A stretch of 64,000 nt of DNA from Micromonospora matsumotoense (GTDB taxonomy: Bacteria > Actinomycetota > Actinomycetes > Mycobacteriales > Micromonosporaceae), in the NCBI RefSeq assembly GCF_900091525.1, contig NZ_FMCU01000018.1, positions 1 through 64,000 on the forward strand. The letters are read 5' to 3'. Within the stretch, counting starts at the first letter, position 1; every line of letters starts with the position of its first letter. Both the position numbers and the translations under genes were made by a program. Positions 30,151 to 38,934 of the stretch are shown here, one piece after another. The notes beneath the pieces are model-generated. The model had not been told where the DNA came from and did no database searches. It was given only the letters and a program-made list of their open reading frames with translations.

Positions 30151-31176
30151 TCAGGCGTCCGCCGCGAACTCCAACAGGGTCAGTCCGTCGGTGCCGCGAT
30201 AGGTCCCGACCGGTGCCAGACCCGCCGCCGAGGCCAGCGCCACATGGTCGGCCACACCCCGCTCCCGGCCACCCACCAGCACCAGCATCTGCAGGTCGTA
30301 CGGGGACCGGTGCGGCACGTACGGGTCGGTCGGCAGCACCTCCACCACCAGCACCCGACCGGTCTTCCCGGCCGCCTCGGCACACCGGCGCAGGATCGCC
30401 GTCGCGTGGGTGTCGCTCCAGTCGGTCAACGCCCGGGACACCACGTAGACGTCGGCGCCGGCCGGCAGCTCGGCGAAGAAGTCCCCGACGACGGTGTCGA
30501 CCCGGTCGGTCAGCCCGTGCGCGGCGAACGTCCGGGCCGCCGTCGCCACCGGCTCGCTCCGGTCGACCAGGGTGCCCCGCAGGTGCGGGTGGGTGCCGAG
30601 CAGCTCCCGCAGCAACCCGCCGGCGCCCCCGGCGACGTCGACGACGTGACCCACCTGGTCCCACGGATAGAGCGCCGCCACCTGGGGTGCGGTGAACCGC
30701 TGCTGACTGAGCATCAGCGCGTCGAAGTAGGCCCGGTAGGACGGGTGTGCGTCCAGGTCCGCCCAGAAGTCCCGCCCGTGCACCGCCTGGTAGCCCGGCC
30801 CGCCGGTGCGGATCGCGTGCGGCAGCCCGGTGTAGGCGAGGTCCATCCGCGCGCCGAGACCGTCGAGGTCCAGGTAGCCGCCGTGCCCGCCGCCGTCACG
30901 GTCGCGGAGCAGTTCACCGACGTCGGTCAGCGCGAACTCGCCCGGCGACGGCTCGACGAACACGCCCCGGTGCACCAGGTAGCGCAGCAACCGACCCAGG
31001 GCGTCCGGGTCGGCGTCGCACCCGGCGGCCAGCTCGGCGAGGCGGGTGGTGCCGGCCGCGATCCGCTCCGGCACCCGCAGGGTCACCGCCGTGCGCACCG
31101 CGAACGGGGTCGCCAGGTCCGTCAGCCGGCCGAGCCGTGCCGCCGCGTCGTCATCGGTCGAGGTCTCGATCGTCAC
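30151..31176 (-). CDS. SAM-dependent O-methyltransferase (plant-type/AcMT family)
   Basis: A 341-residue tailoring methyltransferase. The N-terminal half is the dimerisation winged helix (TLRVPERIAAGTTRLAELAAGCDADPDALGRLLRYL region). The SAM site is VVDVAGGAGGLLREL (about 175), followed by the acidic strand LVDRSE and DFFAELPAG. The DW in ALTDWSD corresponds to the usual catalytic-His area of small-molecule O-methyltransferases. A GTG at 31176 with GGGGAGG eight bases before it is chosen; a GTG at 31209 lacks a ribosome site. It diverges from the TauD-like dioxygenase. It probably methylates a hydroxyl made by the P450s or dioxygenase. Confidence 0.9.
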   Translation of the reverse strand: MTIETSTDDDAAARLGRLTDLATPFAVRTAVTLRVPERIAAGTTRLAELAAGCDADPDALGRLLRYLVHRGVFVEPSPGEFALTDVGELLRDRDGGGHGGYLDLDGLGARMDLAYTGLPHAIRTGGPGYQAVHGRDFWADLDAHPSYRAYFDALMLSQQRFTAPQVAALYPWDQVGHVVDVAGGAGGLLRELLGTHPHLRGTLVDRSEPVATAARTFAAHGLTDRVDTVVGDFFAELPAGADVYVVSRALTDWSDTHATAILRRCAEAAGKTGRVLVVEVLPTDPYVPHRSPYDLQMLVLVGGRERGVADHVALASAAGLAPVGTYRGTDGLTLLEFAADA

Positions 31177-31350
31177 CCGGACAGCCTCCCCGTCACGCCA
31201 CGCGTCCACGATGGCCGTGGCCGTCGTCCGGCGGCCCCGAATGTTCTCAAGGGCGGTGCGACGGAGTCAACATCGACGGTGGAGAACCCATTCACGCCCG
31301 TGGAAGAATGCGCCGACGGGCCCCCACGCCCAAGACCGGAGGAAGCACCG

Positions 31351-32214
31351 ATGACCACTTCCCTCGTGCCGGAGGTACGGCTCGTCGCGGGCGCCCTGGG
31401 CGCCGAGGTCCACGGCATCGACCTGAACACCCTGACCGACGAGGGGTTCGCCCACCTGCACCGGCTGCTGCTCGCGCACCAGGTGGTCTTCGTCGCCGGC
31501 CAGACCGGGTTGACGCCGCAGGCGCACATCGCCTTCGGCCGGCGCTTCGGCGAGGTCGAGCTGCACCCGTACCTGCCCCGGTTGGAGGGGCACCCGGAGA
31601 TCGTCCTGATCGACTCCGAGCACGGTGGCAAGGTCGACGTCTGGCACACCGACATGACCTTCCACCAGAGCCCGCCGATCGCCTCCATCCTGCACCTGGT
31701 CCAGCTGCCGGAGACCGGCGGCGACACCATGTGGACCAACCAGTGCCGGGTCTACGAGGCCCTCTCCGCGCCGCTGCGCGACCTGCTCGACGGGTTGACC
31801 GCCGTCCACGTCATCCGGATCGGCACCGAGTTCACCAGCCGGGCCGAGCACCCGGTGGTCCGGGTGCACCCCGAGACCGGCCGCCGCTCGTTGTACGTCA
31901 ACCGGCTGTTCACCTCGCACATCCCGCAGTTGAGCCGCAACGAGAGCGACGCGCTGCTGGAGTACCTGTTCGCGTTCTCCGAGGGCCCGCAGTTCACCTG
32001 CCGTTACCGCTGGCGGGTCGGCGACGTGGCGATCTGGGACAACCGGGTCACCCAGCACTACGCGATCAACGACTACGACGGCCTGCGGCGCGGGCAGCGG
32101 ATCACCGTGCTCGGCGACCACCCGACCGGTGACGCGCCCCGGTGGGACCACTACGTCGCCGCGCCCGGCCAGCGCTACTGGCCGGACCGGGTCAACGCGG
32201 TGGACAACTACTGA
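31351..32214 (+). CDS. TauD/TfdA-family Fe(II)/2-oxoglutarate dioxygenase
   Basis: A 287-residue non-haem iron oxygenase. The iron ligands His99 and Asp101 are in WHTDMTF, the distal His in VTQHYAINDY, and the 2-oxoglutarate-binding Arg in RRGQRITVLGD. GGAGGAAG precedes the ATG. Length and motif spacing match alpha-ketoglutarate-dependent taurine/2,4-D dioxygenases. In this cluster it most likely hydroxylates, desaturates or rearranges the isoprenoid skeleton; taurine use would be odd here. It converges with a P450 gene, with a short hairpin between. Confidence 0.93.
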   Translation: MTTSLVPEVRLVAGALGAEVHGIDLNTLTDEGFAHLHRLLLAHQVVFVAGQTGLTPQAHIAFGRRFGEVELHPYLPRLEGHPEIVLIDSEHGGKVDVWHTDMTFHQSPPIASILHLVQLPETGGDTMWTNQCRVYEALSAPLRDLLDGLTAVHVIRIGTEFTSRAEHPVVRVHPETGRRSLYVNRLFTSHIPQLSRNESDALLEYLFAFSEGPQFTCRYRWRVGDVAIWDNRVTQHYAINDYDGLRRGQRITVLGDHPTGDAPRWDHYVAAPGQRYWPDRVNAVDNY

Positions 32215-32253
32215 CCGCCCGGTCCGGCTCACCGACCGCCGGGTGGGTGTCGG

Positions 32254-32276
32254 TCCCGGTCACCAGGTGACCGGGA
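32254..32276. terminator. 11-bp stem hairpin between convergent genes
   Basis: TCCCGGTCACC (32254-32264) and GGTGACCGGGA (32266-32276) are perfect inverted copies with a one-base loop. The stem overlaps the stop codon of the P450 gene on the minus strand and ends the dioxygenase transcript on the plus strand. A bidirectional terminator is plausible, though the loop is too tight to form as written. Confidence 0.4.
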
Positions 32277-33432
32277 ACGACGCGATGCCGCCGTTCATCC
32301 GGTCGTGCCGCCACGGGATCTCCTCGATCGGCACCGCGGGTGTCAGCCCCGGCAACCGTCGCAGCAGCTCGCCGATCGACAGCTCCACCTGCATCCGGCC
32401 CAGCGCGGTGCCCAGGCAGAAGTGCGGCCCGAAGCCGAAGGTGAGGTGCGGGGTGGTCGACGCCCGGTCGATGTCGAAGACGTTGGGGTCGGGGAAGACG
32501 CGCGGGTCACGGTTGCCCGCCCACGGGATCGCCATCACGCAGTCCCCGGCACGCATCGCCACCCCGCCGAGGGTCAGGTCCTCCTGCACCACCTGGACCC
32601 GAAACATGCTGCTCACCGACGTGTAGCGCAGGATCTCGTCGGTCGCCGAGGAGAGCTTGTCCGGGTGGGCCCGCAGCTTCGCCAGCTGCTCGGGGTGCTG
32701 GAACAGCGCGCGGACCCCGGCGCTGGTGGAGTTGATCTCCAGCCCGCCGAGCAGCACCCCCATCGCCAGCTCCACCAGCTCGGCGTCGACCAGCTCGTGC
32801 GCGTCCCGGCCGAGCACCCAGGCCGAGAGCAGGTCGTCGCCGGGGCTCACCCGCTTGTCGGCCAACTGCCCGGCCAGGTAGGCCCGTAGCTCCGCCTGCG
32901 CGGTGGCGGCGTCGGCCGAGCCGTACGCGGTGACCGAGTTGAGGCCCTCGATCCACCCGTAGAACCGGGGCCGGTCGGCGACCGGCACCCCCAGCACGTC
33001 GCAGACCACGTACACGGGCAGCGGCGCCACCAGCGCGGCCACCAGGTCGGCGGGGCGGGGGCCGGCGAGCAGGTCGTCGATCAGCGCGTCCACCAGCCGG
33101 CGCACCCGGGGGCGGAAGGTGTCGATGCGGCGGGCGGTGAACGCCCGGCTGGCCACCCGGCGGACCACCGCGTGCGCCGGACCGTCCATGTTCAGCTCGC
33201 GCGGGCCGACCCCGCCGGGGGTCGCGGTCGCACCCGGCGGAAGCCGGGAGAACCGGGGATCGGCCAGGACCGTGCAGCAGTCCTGGTAGCCGAGCACCAG
33301 CCAGGCCGGCCGGCCGTCGGGCAGCCGTACCCGGCTGACCGGGTCGGACACCACCATGTCGAGCAACTCGGCCGGCAGGTCACCGGTGAACGGCGCGAAC
33401 GGATAGTCCCGCAGCTCGGAGACGACGGTCAT
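32260..33432 (-). CDS. Cytochrome P450 with atypical I-helix
   Basis: A 390-residue soluble bacterial P450. The haem loop is FGFGPHFCLGTALGR and the ExxR is EILR. The oxygen-activation region of helix I reads LLGGLEINSTSAG. Aligned to the usual AGxET T motif, the Glu is present but the conserved Thr is Ile, with Asn, Ser and Thr just after. That pattern can shift activity or rely on a substrate hydroxyl for proton delivery. It diverges from the second glycosyltransferase. Tailoring oxidation of the terpenoid is the likely role. Confidence 0.92.
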   Translation of the reverse strand: MTVVSELRDYPFAPFTGDLPAELLDMVVSDPVSRVRLPDGRPAWLVLGYQDCCTVLADPRFSRLPPGATATPGGVGPRELNMDGPAHAVVRRVASRAFTARRIDTFRPRVRRLVDALIDDLLAGPRPADLVAALVAPLPVYVVCDVLGVPVADRPRFYGWIEGLNSVTAYGSADAATAQAELRAYLAGQLADKRVSPGDDLLSAWVLGRDAHELVDAELVELAMGVLLGGLEINSTSAGVRALFQHPEQLAKLRAHPDKLSSATDEILRYTSVSSMFRVQVVQEDLTLGGVAMRAGDCVMAIPWAGNRDPRVFPDPNVFDIDRASTTPHLTFGFGPHFCLGTALGRMQVELSIGELLRRLPGLTPAVPIEEIPWRHDRMNGGIASFPVTW

Positions 33433-33583
33433 GACGAGCTACCCACCTGTCGGTCGGCGGTCCACATCGGGCACCGGTAAGACTCGGCCATCGGTGCGGC
33501 CGGCGTCAATATCCATTGGTACGCCCGGCGATCTTCCGGGTACCGACATCCATCGCCTAGCATCTGTGCACCAGGACAGCCCG

Positions 33584-34807
33584 GTGACGCGCGCGGATGG
33601 GTCGGACTTGACTGCGGCTTTGCGGATTCTGATGTCGACGTGGGGCTGGCGGTCGCACTTCTACGGCCTCGTCCCCCTCGGTTGGGCCCTCCAGGCGGCC
33701 GGCCACGAGGTACGGGTGGCCAGCCATCCCGCGCTGGTGCCGGCGATCACCGCGGCCGGCCTGGCGGCGGTGCCGCTGGGTGCGGATCTCGACTTCGCCG
33801 AGGCGTTCGCGGGCCGGATCGGTGCGGTGGGCGCCCTGGACGGGGCCATCCGCGCCGCCGAGCCGGTCGACGCGGTGGAGCCGGCGATCACCGCCGACGG
33901 CGGTGTGGTCCGGTTCGCCGACGCCCTCCTCGACGACCTGGTCGCCTTCGGTCGGGCCTGGCAGCCGGACCTGATGGTCTGGGAGCCGTTCAACCTCGCC
34001 GCCGCGGTGGCCGCAGCCGCGCTGGACGTGCCCGGCGTGCAGCACCTGTGGGGGCCGGACTCCTCGGTCACCCTCCGGCTCGACCCGGAGGAGGTGCTCG
34101 GCCCGCTCGCCGGCCGGTTCGGGCTCGCCGCCACCGATGTGGACCTCACCGGCGTGCTGACGCTCGATCCGGTGCCACCACCGATGCAGGTGCCGGCGAC
34201 CCGCCCGGGACAACCGATCCGGTACGTGCCGTACAACGGCCCGGCCGTGCTGCCGTCCTGGCTGCACCGTCCGCCGCAGCGGCCCCGGGTCTGCGTCACC
34301 GCGGGCACCATGATGGCCGGTGCCGGGCTCAGCGACCGGCTGGACCTCCCCCGGGTCATCCGGGCGGTGGCCGGGCTGGACGTCGAGGTCGTCGTGCTTG
34401 TCGAACGGGCCCAGCAGGCCGGGTGGGGCGGGTTGCCGGGCAACGTCCGGCTGGTCGACGGCCCGCTGGCCCTGCGGCTGGTGCTGCCGACCTGTGCCGC
34501 GCTGGTGCAGCAGGGCGGCGCGGGGACCACGATGACGGCACTCGGCCTCGGGGTGCCCCAGCTGATCCTGCCGCAGGTCAGCGACCAGCACTTCAACGGC
34601 GAGCGGTTGGCGCTCACCGGCGCCGGGACCTGGTTGCCCACCGCGCGGGTCGACGACGACACGCTCCGCGGGCTGGTCGGCCAACTGGTCGGTGACGGCC
34701 CCTGGCGCGGGTCCGCGGCGTTGATGCGCGACCGGGTCCGCGCGATGCCCACCCCCGCCGAGGTGGTGCCGGCGCTGGTGTCTCTCGCCGCGTGCCCCCG
34801 CAGCTGA
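33584..34807 (+). CDS. GT-B glycosyltransferase (EryCIII/DesVII-like)
   Basis: A 407-residue sugar transferase. The N-terminal motif MSTWGWRSHFYGLVPLGWAL and the C-terminal site QQGGAGTTMTALGLGVPQ followed by LPQVSDQHFNGERL place it in the group that attaches (often deoxy- or amino-) sugars to polyketides. The GTG at 33584 has AGGA seven bases before it; an ATG at 33632 would trim 16 residues. Some members of this group need a P450-like helper encoded next door. The P450 immediately downstream (35 bp) has an intact haem Cys, so it is a real enzyme rather than such a helper. Donor sugar unknown. Confidence 0.92.
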   Translation: MTRADGSDLTAALRILMSTWGWRSHFYGLVPLGWALQAAGHEVRVASHPALVPAITAAGLAAVPLGADLDFAEAFAGRIGAVGALDGAIRAAEPVDAVEPAITADGGVVRFADALLDDLVAFGRAWQPDLMVWEPFNLAAAVAAAALDVPGVQHLWGPDSSVTLRLDPEEVLGPLAGRFGLAATDVDLTGVLTLDPVPPPMQVPATRPGQPIRYVPYNGPAVLPSWLHRPPQRPRVCVTAGTMMAGAGLSDRLDLPRVIRAVAGLDVEVVVLVERAQQAGWGGLPGNVRLVDGPLALRLVLPTCAALVQQGGAGTTMTALGLGVPQLILPQVSDQHFNGERLALTGAGTWLPTARVDDDTLRGLVGQLVGDGPWRGSAALMRDRVRAMPTPAEVVPALVSLAACPRS

Positions 34808-34842
34808 ACCACCGGCCTGTCGGACCACCCTAGGAGTCGTCG

Positions 34843-36048
34843 ATGACGCAAGAGCCCATTCCGTACCCGCTCGCTCCGGCTCCCACCATCTATCACCCGT
34901 CGCCGGACTACACCCGGCTGCGGGAGACCTGCCCGGTGGCGCCCATCGCGCTGCCCGACGGGGCGTCGGCCTATCTGGCCACCCGGCACGCGGACGTCCG
35001 CCGGGTCTTCACCGACCACCGGTTCAGCCGGGCCGCCGCGGCCGGGCCCGACCGCCCGACCCGGGAGCTGGGTTCGCTCGCCGAGGACTCGCTGATCGGG
35101 ATGGACCCACCCCGGCACACCAAGATGCGGCGGGCGGTGTCGCACGCGTTCACCGTCCGCCGGGTGGAGGCGCTGCGCCCGACGGTGGCCGCGCTCGTCG
35201 ACCGGGGGATCGATGCCATGGTGGCGGCGGGTCCGCCGGCCGACCTGATCCCCCACCTGTCCGCGCCGCTGCCGATCTACGTGATCAGCAAGCTGTTCGG
35301 CATCCCGGAGCAGGACCAGGAGCGGGTACGGCAGTGGTCCGACGCGCTCGTCGGTGACTGGGACGCCGACCCGGCGGCCCCGCAGGCCGCCCTGGACGCG
35401 TTCGGCGAGATGATCGTCGAGCGTCGTCGCGAGCCCGGCGACGACCTGATGAGCGCCCTGATCAACGCCTGGGACGCCCACGACGACCTCACCGAACGGG
35501 AACTCGTCTCGGTCACCGCCGGCATCTTCGTCGGCGGCCACGAGACCACCACCAACCAGCTCAACCTGTTCCTGCTGGTGCTGGCCCGGCACCCCGAGCA
35601 GTTGGCCGGGCTGCGCGGCGACGACCCGGTCGCGGTGGCCCGCGCGGTCGAGGAGCTGTCCCGCTTCATCCAGCTCGGGGACAACGGGGTGCTGCTGCCC
35701 CGGGTGACCACCGAGGAGGTGGAGCTCGGCGGGGTGTGTCTGCCGGCGGGCACCCCGGTGCTCCCGGCGATCGCCTCGGCCAACCGGGACGCGTCGGTGT
35801 TCGCCGGGGCGGACACCCTCGACCTGACCCGGGTCGACAATCCGCACCTGGCGTTCGGCGCCGGCCCGCACCACTGCCTCGGCGCGGCGCTGGCCCGGAT
35901 GGAGTTGCAGGAGGCGCTGGGCGCGTTGTTGCGCCGGCTGCCCGGCCTGCGCCTGGCCGTGCCCGAGGAGGAGCTGCGCTTCAAGCCCGGCCTGGTGGTA
36001 CGCAGCCTGGAGGAGCTTCCGGTGACCTGGGACCGGGTCGACCGGTGA
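34843..36048 (+). CDS. Cytochrome P450 (canonical motifs)
   Basis: A 401-residue P450 starting after TAGGAG. Helix I has the standard acid-alcohol pair in FVGGHETTTNQLN. The ExxR is EELSR and the haem loop FGAGPHHCLGAALAR. It resembles CYP105/107-type tailoring oxygenases. It follows the glycosyltransferase by 35 bp and is probably co-transcribed with it. No ferredoxin gene accompanies the three P450s in the window, so redox partners must come from elsewhere. The 118 bp after it contain degenerate repeats of a GCGGGCGGTC-type unit and then the convergent acyltransferase gene. Confidence 0.95.
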   Translation: MTQEPIPYPLAPAPTIYHPSPDYTRLRETCPVAPIALPDGASAYLATRHADVRRVFTDHRFSRAAAAGPDRPTRELGSLAEDSLIGMDPPRHTKMRRAVSHAFTVRRVEALRPTVAALVDRGIDAMVAAGPPADLIPHLSAPLPIYVISKLFGIPEQDQERVRQWSDALVGDWDADPAAPQAALDAFGEMIVERRREPGDDLMSALINAWDAHDDLTERELVSVTAGIFVGGHETTTNQLNLFLLVLARHPEQLAGLRGDDPVAVARAVEELSRFIQLGDNGVLLPRVTTEEVELGGVCLPAGTPVLPAIASANRDASVFAGADTLDLTRVDNPHLAFGAGPHHCLGAALARMELQEALGALLRRLPGLRLAVPEEELRFKPGLVVRSLEELPVTWDRVDR

Positions 36049-36166
36049 CCTGCCCCCGAACCGTCAGCCGCTGAACGCCGCCCGGACCGTCCGCCGCTGA
36101 CCGCACGCGGGCGGTCGGCCGCTGACCGCCACGCGGGCGGGTCACCGGCGGTCGTCGCGCGGGCGG

Positions 36167-37564
36167 TCAGCCGGCGATCCGGGTCGGGGCCGCCGGGTCG
36201 AAGGCCGCCTCGACGGCCACCTCCTCCACCCCGCGCAGCAGCGCCTCCGCCTGGGCCTCGGTGAAACAGCCCAGGTCGAAGATCACCTGGAGGAAGATCG
36301 TCTCCGGCTGGTCCTCGACGGTGATGAACGCCTGCTCGGGCAGGTGGTCGAGGGTGCCGTCCCAGACCAGGAACGTCTCGGCCGCCTTCCGCCGGATCTG
36401 CTCCGGGGTCACCTCCTCGGCCCGCGCGCCGTCCTCCGCCGCCTGCCGGGTCACCACCCGACGGTCGTTGATCCGGCAGGTGACCCGGGCCGGATAACCG
36501 CGCTCGTCGTCGAGTCGGGCGCTGGCCTCGGCGAGCTGCACCGGGTCGTAGTAGGCGTACATCCCGGCGGCGACGGAGGCCCGCCGGGCCCGGACGACCA
36601 CTTCGTCCACAGTGGTGTCGGTGGCGTCCACGGTGAGCACGCCGTTCTGGCTCAGCGGGGCGATGGCCTCGGCGAAACCCGGCCGGAACCGGTTGCCCAC
36701 GATGAGCTTCGCGGTCAACGGGCTGGCCCCGGTGGCCCGGCCGACCGCCACGGCGATGACCGCGAGCAGCACCCGGGAGGTGTCCGTCCTGGTCCGTCGG
36801 GCGATGGCCTGCACCGCCAGGTAGGCGGCGGGTGAACTGAACCGGCCGTGCCAGAACCGCCGGCCGTGTCGCCCGGCCGGGTTGGTGACCTCGCCGAAGG
36901 TCGTCGGCGCGATGGTGCGCAGGTGCGCCTCCCAGTGCCGGACCGCCCGGTCACTCACCCGGCGCAGCGGCGGCGTGCGCTCCCGCCGGCCGAGGTCGAG
37001 CAGCTGCACGGTACGCGGATCGGGCGCGCGCCGGGCCGCCAGGTCGACCAGCCCCAGATCGGCCATCAGCAGGGCGGTCGCGGTGCCGTCGACCACCAGG
37101 TGGTCGAGGGTCAGCACCCGGTGCACCAGGACACCGCGGTGCCGGATCACCGCCATCCGCACCGACCAGTCCCGGTAGAGGTCGTAGGGGGCGAGCAGCC
37201 GGGCGTGGCCCAGCTCGTAGGCGAACTTCGCCACGTCGGCCGGGTCGGCGTCGTCCGGGACGTCCAGCACGTCGAGGGCGACCTCCCCGGCGGCGGACAC
37301 CACCTGACAGGGTTCGCCGTGCTCGTCGGTGCCCAGCCGCATCCGCAACGCCGGGTGCCGGCTCATCAGGTCGCCGAGCTGCGCCGCCACCTCCGCCACG
37401 GTGACCCCGGCCGGAACCGGGTGCGCGCCGCTGACGTTGTGCGTCCACCCGGTCTCCCGCATGTCCTGCATGATCGCCAGTTGACCCCAGGTCAGCGGCG
37501 CGGTGCCGGCCCCCGGACCGGCGAACGGGACGAGCACCTGCGCCTCGGCGGTCTGCGGGAACAT
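36167..37564 (-). CDS. Condensation-domain/PapA-type acyltransferase
   Basis: A 465-residue stand-alone member of the CoA-dependent acyltransferase/NRPS condensation superfamily. The catalytic motif reads TLDHLVVDGTA: the second His and the Asp-Gly of HHxxxDG are kept, the first His is Asp. The C-terminal half has GNRFRPGFAEAIAPLSQNG, matching the family's floor-loop and NxG region. Such proteins esterify alcohols or amines with acyl groups carried by ACP or CoA (PapA-type knowledge). Two ACPs, a KS and a PPTase lie in the next 6 kb, so it may transfer the acyl chain to the glycosylated core. The 260-bp gap to the divergent PPTase holds simple GGTGACG/GGCGACGA repeats and no gene. Confidence 0.87.
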   Translation of the reverse strand: MFPQTAEAQVLVPFAGPGAGTAPLTWGQLAIMQDMRETGWTHNVSGAHPVPAGVTVAEVAAQLGDLMSRHPALRMRLGTDEHGEPCQVVSAAGEVALDVLDVPDDADPADVAKFAYELGHARLLAPYDLYRDWSVRMAVIRHRGVLVHRVLTLDHLVVDGTATALLMADLGLVDLAARRAPDPRTVQLLDLGRRERTPPLRRVSDRAVRHWEAHLRTIAPTTFGEVTNPAGRHGRRFWHGRFSSPAAYLAVQAIARRTRTDTSRVLLAVIAVAVGRATGASPLTAKLIVGNRFRPGFAEAIAPLSQNGVLTVDATDTTVDEVVVRARRASVAAGMYAYYDPVQLAEASARLDDERGYPARVTCRINDRRVVTRQAAEDGARAEEVTPEQIRRKAAETFLVWDGTLDHLPEQAFITVEDQPETIFLQVIFDLGCFTEAQAEALLRGVEEVAVEAAFDPAAPTRIAG

Positions 37565-37824
37565 CGGTCCATCAGAGCAACGGGGATCGGCACGTGTCAA
37601 CGTCACAAATCGCCGCCCGCCGGTCGGGCCGGCAACGGCGTGACGGTGACGAGAAGGCGGTGACGGCGTGACGGTGACGAGGTCGCGGCGACGAGGTCGG
37701 CGGTGACGATGTGGCGGCGACGACGAGAGGGCGGTGACGGCGGACCAGGGCGACCACGGCGCGGCCACCGGACGACGAGAGCGCGACGACGCCTGCGGGC
37801 CACGACGGCGTTAGGGTACGGCCC

Positions 37825-38499
37825 ATGCGCGACGCCGTCCGGATCTGGATCGTGTCGACCCGGGTGGGCCCGGACGAGCTGGCCCGGCACCACGCGCTGC
37901 TCGACGCGGACGAGCGGGCCCGCGCGGCGGCGCTCACCCAGCCGGCCACCCGGGACCGGTTCACGGTGGCGCACGGCGCACTGCGCCTGCTGGTGGGTCG
38001 GGCCCTGGACGTGCCACCCGAGCGGCTGAGCTGGCGTCGGGGCCGGCACGGCAAGCCGACGCTGACCCGTCCCCGGGGCGGGCCGCAGACGAGCCTGTCC
38101 TACTCCGACGACCTCGTCGCGGTGGCCGTGGGCGGCGACCGGGCGGTCGGGGTGGACATCCAGCATCCGACGCCGGGGCTGGACCCGGTGGCCCTGGCCG
38201 ACCGGTTCTTCGCCGCCGAGGAGGCGCGGCAGGTCGCCTCGGGGGCCGACGCCGCCACCCGGGCCGACCGGTTCGCCCGGCTGTGGGCCCGCAAGGAGGC
38301 GGTGGTCAAGGCCGCCGGGGGCCGGCTCTGGCCCCACCTGGCGCTGCCGGTGCACCGGGACGACGTGGTGCGGTGCGGCGACCCGGCGGGCGTGCACCGG
38401 GTCACCGACGTCGCCACCCCGGGCGGGTACCGGGTCGCGGTGGCGCTCGCCGGCGACGCGCCGTACGACGTCGCGACGGCGCACGGTCTCACCGGGTGA
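37825..38499 (+). CDS. 4'-phosphopantetheinyl transferase (Sfp type)
   Basis: A 224-residue enzyme that converts apo-carrier proteins to the holo form using CoA. Family motifs are seen in order: RGRHGKPTL (P1 region), the magnesium-site GVDIQHP and the core FARLWARKEAVVKAAGG. Length and W/KEA motif match Sfp-type enzymes of secondary metabolism rather than AcpS. It stands just before the carrier-protein gene at 38611 and presumably activates the two ACPs here and possibly the PKS at position 1. Confidence 0.94.
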   Translation: MRDAVRIWIVSTRVGPDELARHHALLDADERARAAALTQPATRDRFTVAHGALRLLVGRALDVPPERLSWRRGRHGKPTLTRPRGGPQTSLSYSDDLVAVAVGGDRAVGVDIQHPTPGLDPVALADRFFAAEEARQVASGADAATRADRFARLWARKEAVVKAAGGRLWPHLALPVHRDDVVRCGDPAGVHRVTDVATPGGYRVAVALAGDAPYDVATAHGLTG

Positions 38500-38610
38500 A
38501 CCGGGGTAAACCGGACCGGTGTCGCGGCACCCCGGCTGAAGATCGTCGCACCCGTTGACACCCGCCGATCACGTTTGCTCTGATGACTCCATGGTGGAAC
38601 GCAGGGTCCA

Positions 38611-38892
38611 GTGACAGAGCCCGACACGGCCATTGCGCCGCAGCTGCGCGCGCAGGTCGTCGACAGCATGACCACGCTGCTGACCCGGATGCTCAGGCCA
38701 CCGGTGCCGGTCACCGAACGGACCCAGCTGATGGACGAGCTGGGCCTCAGCTCCTCCCTCGCGTTGGAGCTGCTGCTCGAGATCGAGGACGAGCTGGAGA
38801 TCCAGATCGACGTGGAGGATCTGGACGAGGACCAGATGACCACGGTCAGCGATCTGGCCGACTACATCACCGCGCACTGCACCCCCCGCTGA
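38611..38892 (+). CDS. Acyl carrier protein with atypical attachment motif
   Basis: A 93-residue free-standing carrier protein starting at GTG. The four-helix pattern is clear, with acidic helices II-III (EIEDELEIQIDVEDLDEDQM). The attachment site reads LGLSSSLALELL where canonical ACPs have DSL; the Asp before the modified Ser is replaced by Ser. Three serines in a row leave the modified residue slightly ambiguous, but the one before Leu is expected. It lies between the PPTase and the GT2 gene on the same strand, and may carry the acyl group for the PapA-like enzyme. Confidence 0.85.
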   Translation: MTEPDTAIAPQLRAQVVDSMTTLLTRMLRPPVPVTERTQLMDELGLSSSLALELLLEIEDELEIQIDVEDLDEDQMTTVSDLADYITAHCTPR

Positions 38893-38934
38893 CGGCCGCG
38901 ACGGGGGCCTGGCCGGCGTTTTCGAAGGAGTCCC

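Noticed and set aside
33584..36048. Glycosyltransferase plus P450-like helper pair (DesVII/DesVIII type)
   Set aside because: The neighbouring P450 keeps the haem Cys, ExxR and acid-alcohol pair, so it is a working enzyme, not a helper.
37614..37735. Short GGTGACG/GGCGACGA repeats, considered as a CRISPR array
   Set aside because: Repeat units are irregular and only about 7-12 bp with no unique spacers; simple slippage sequence.
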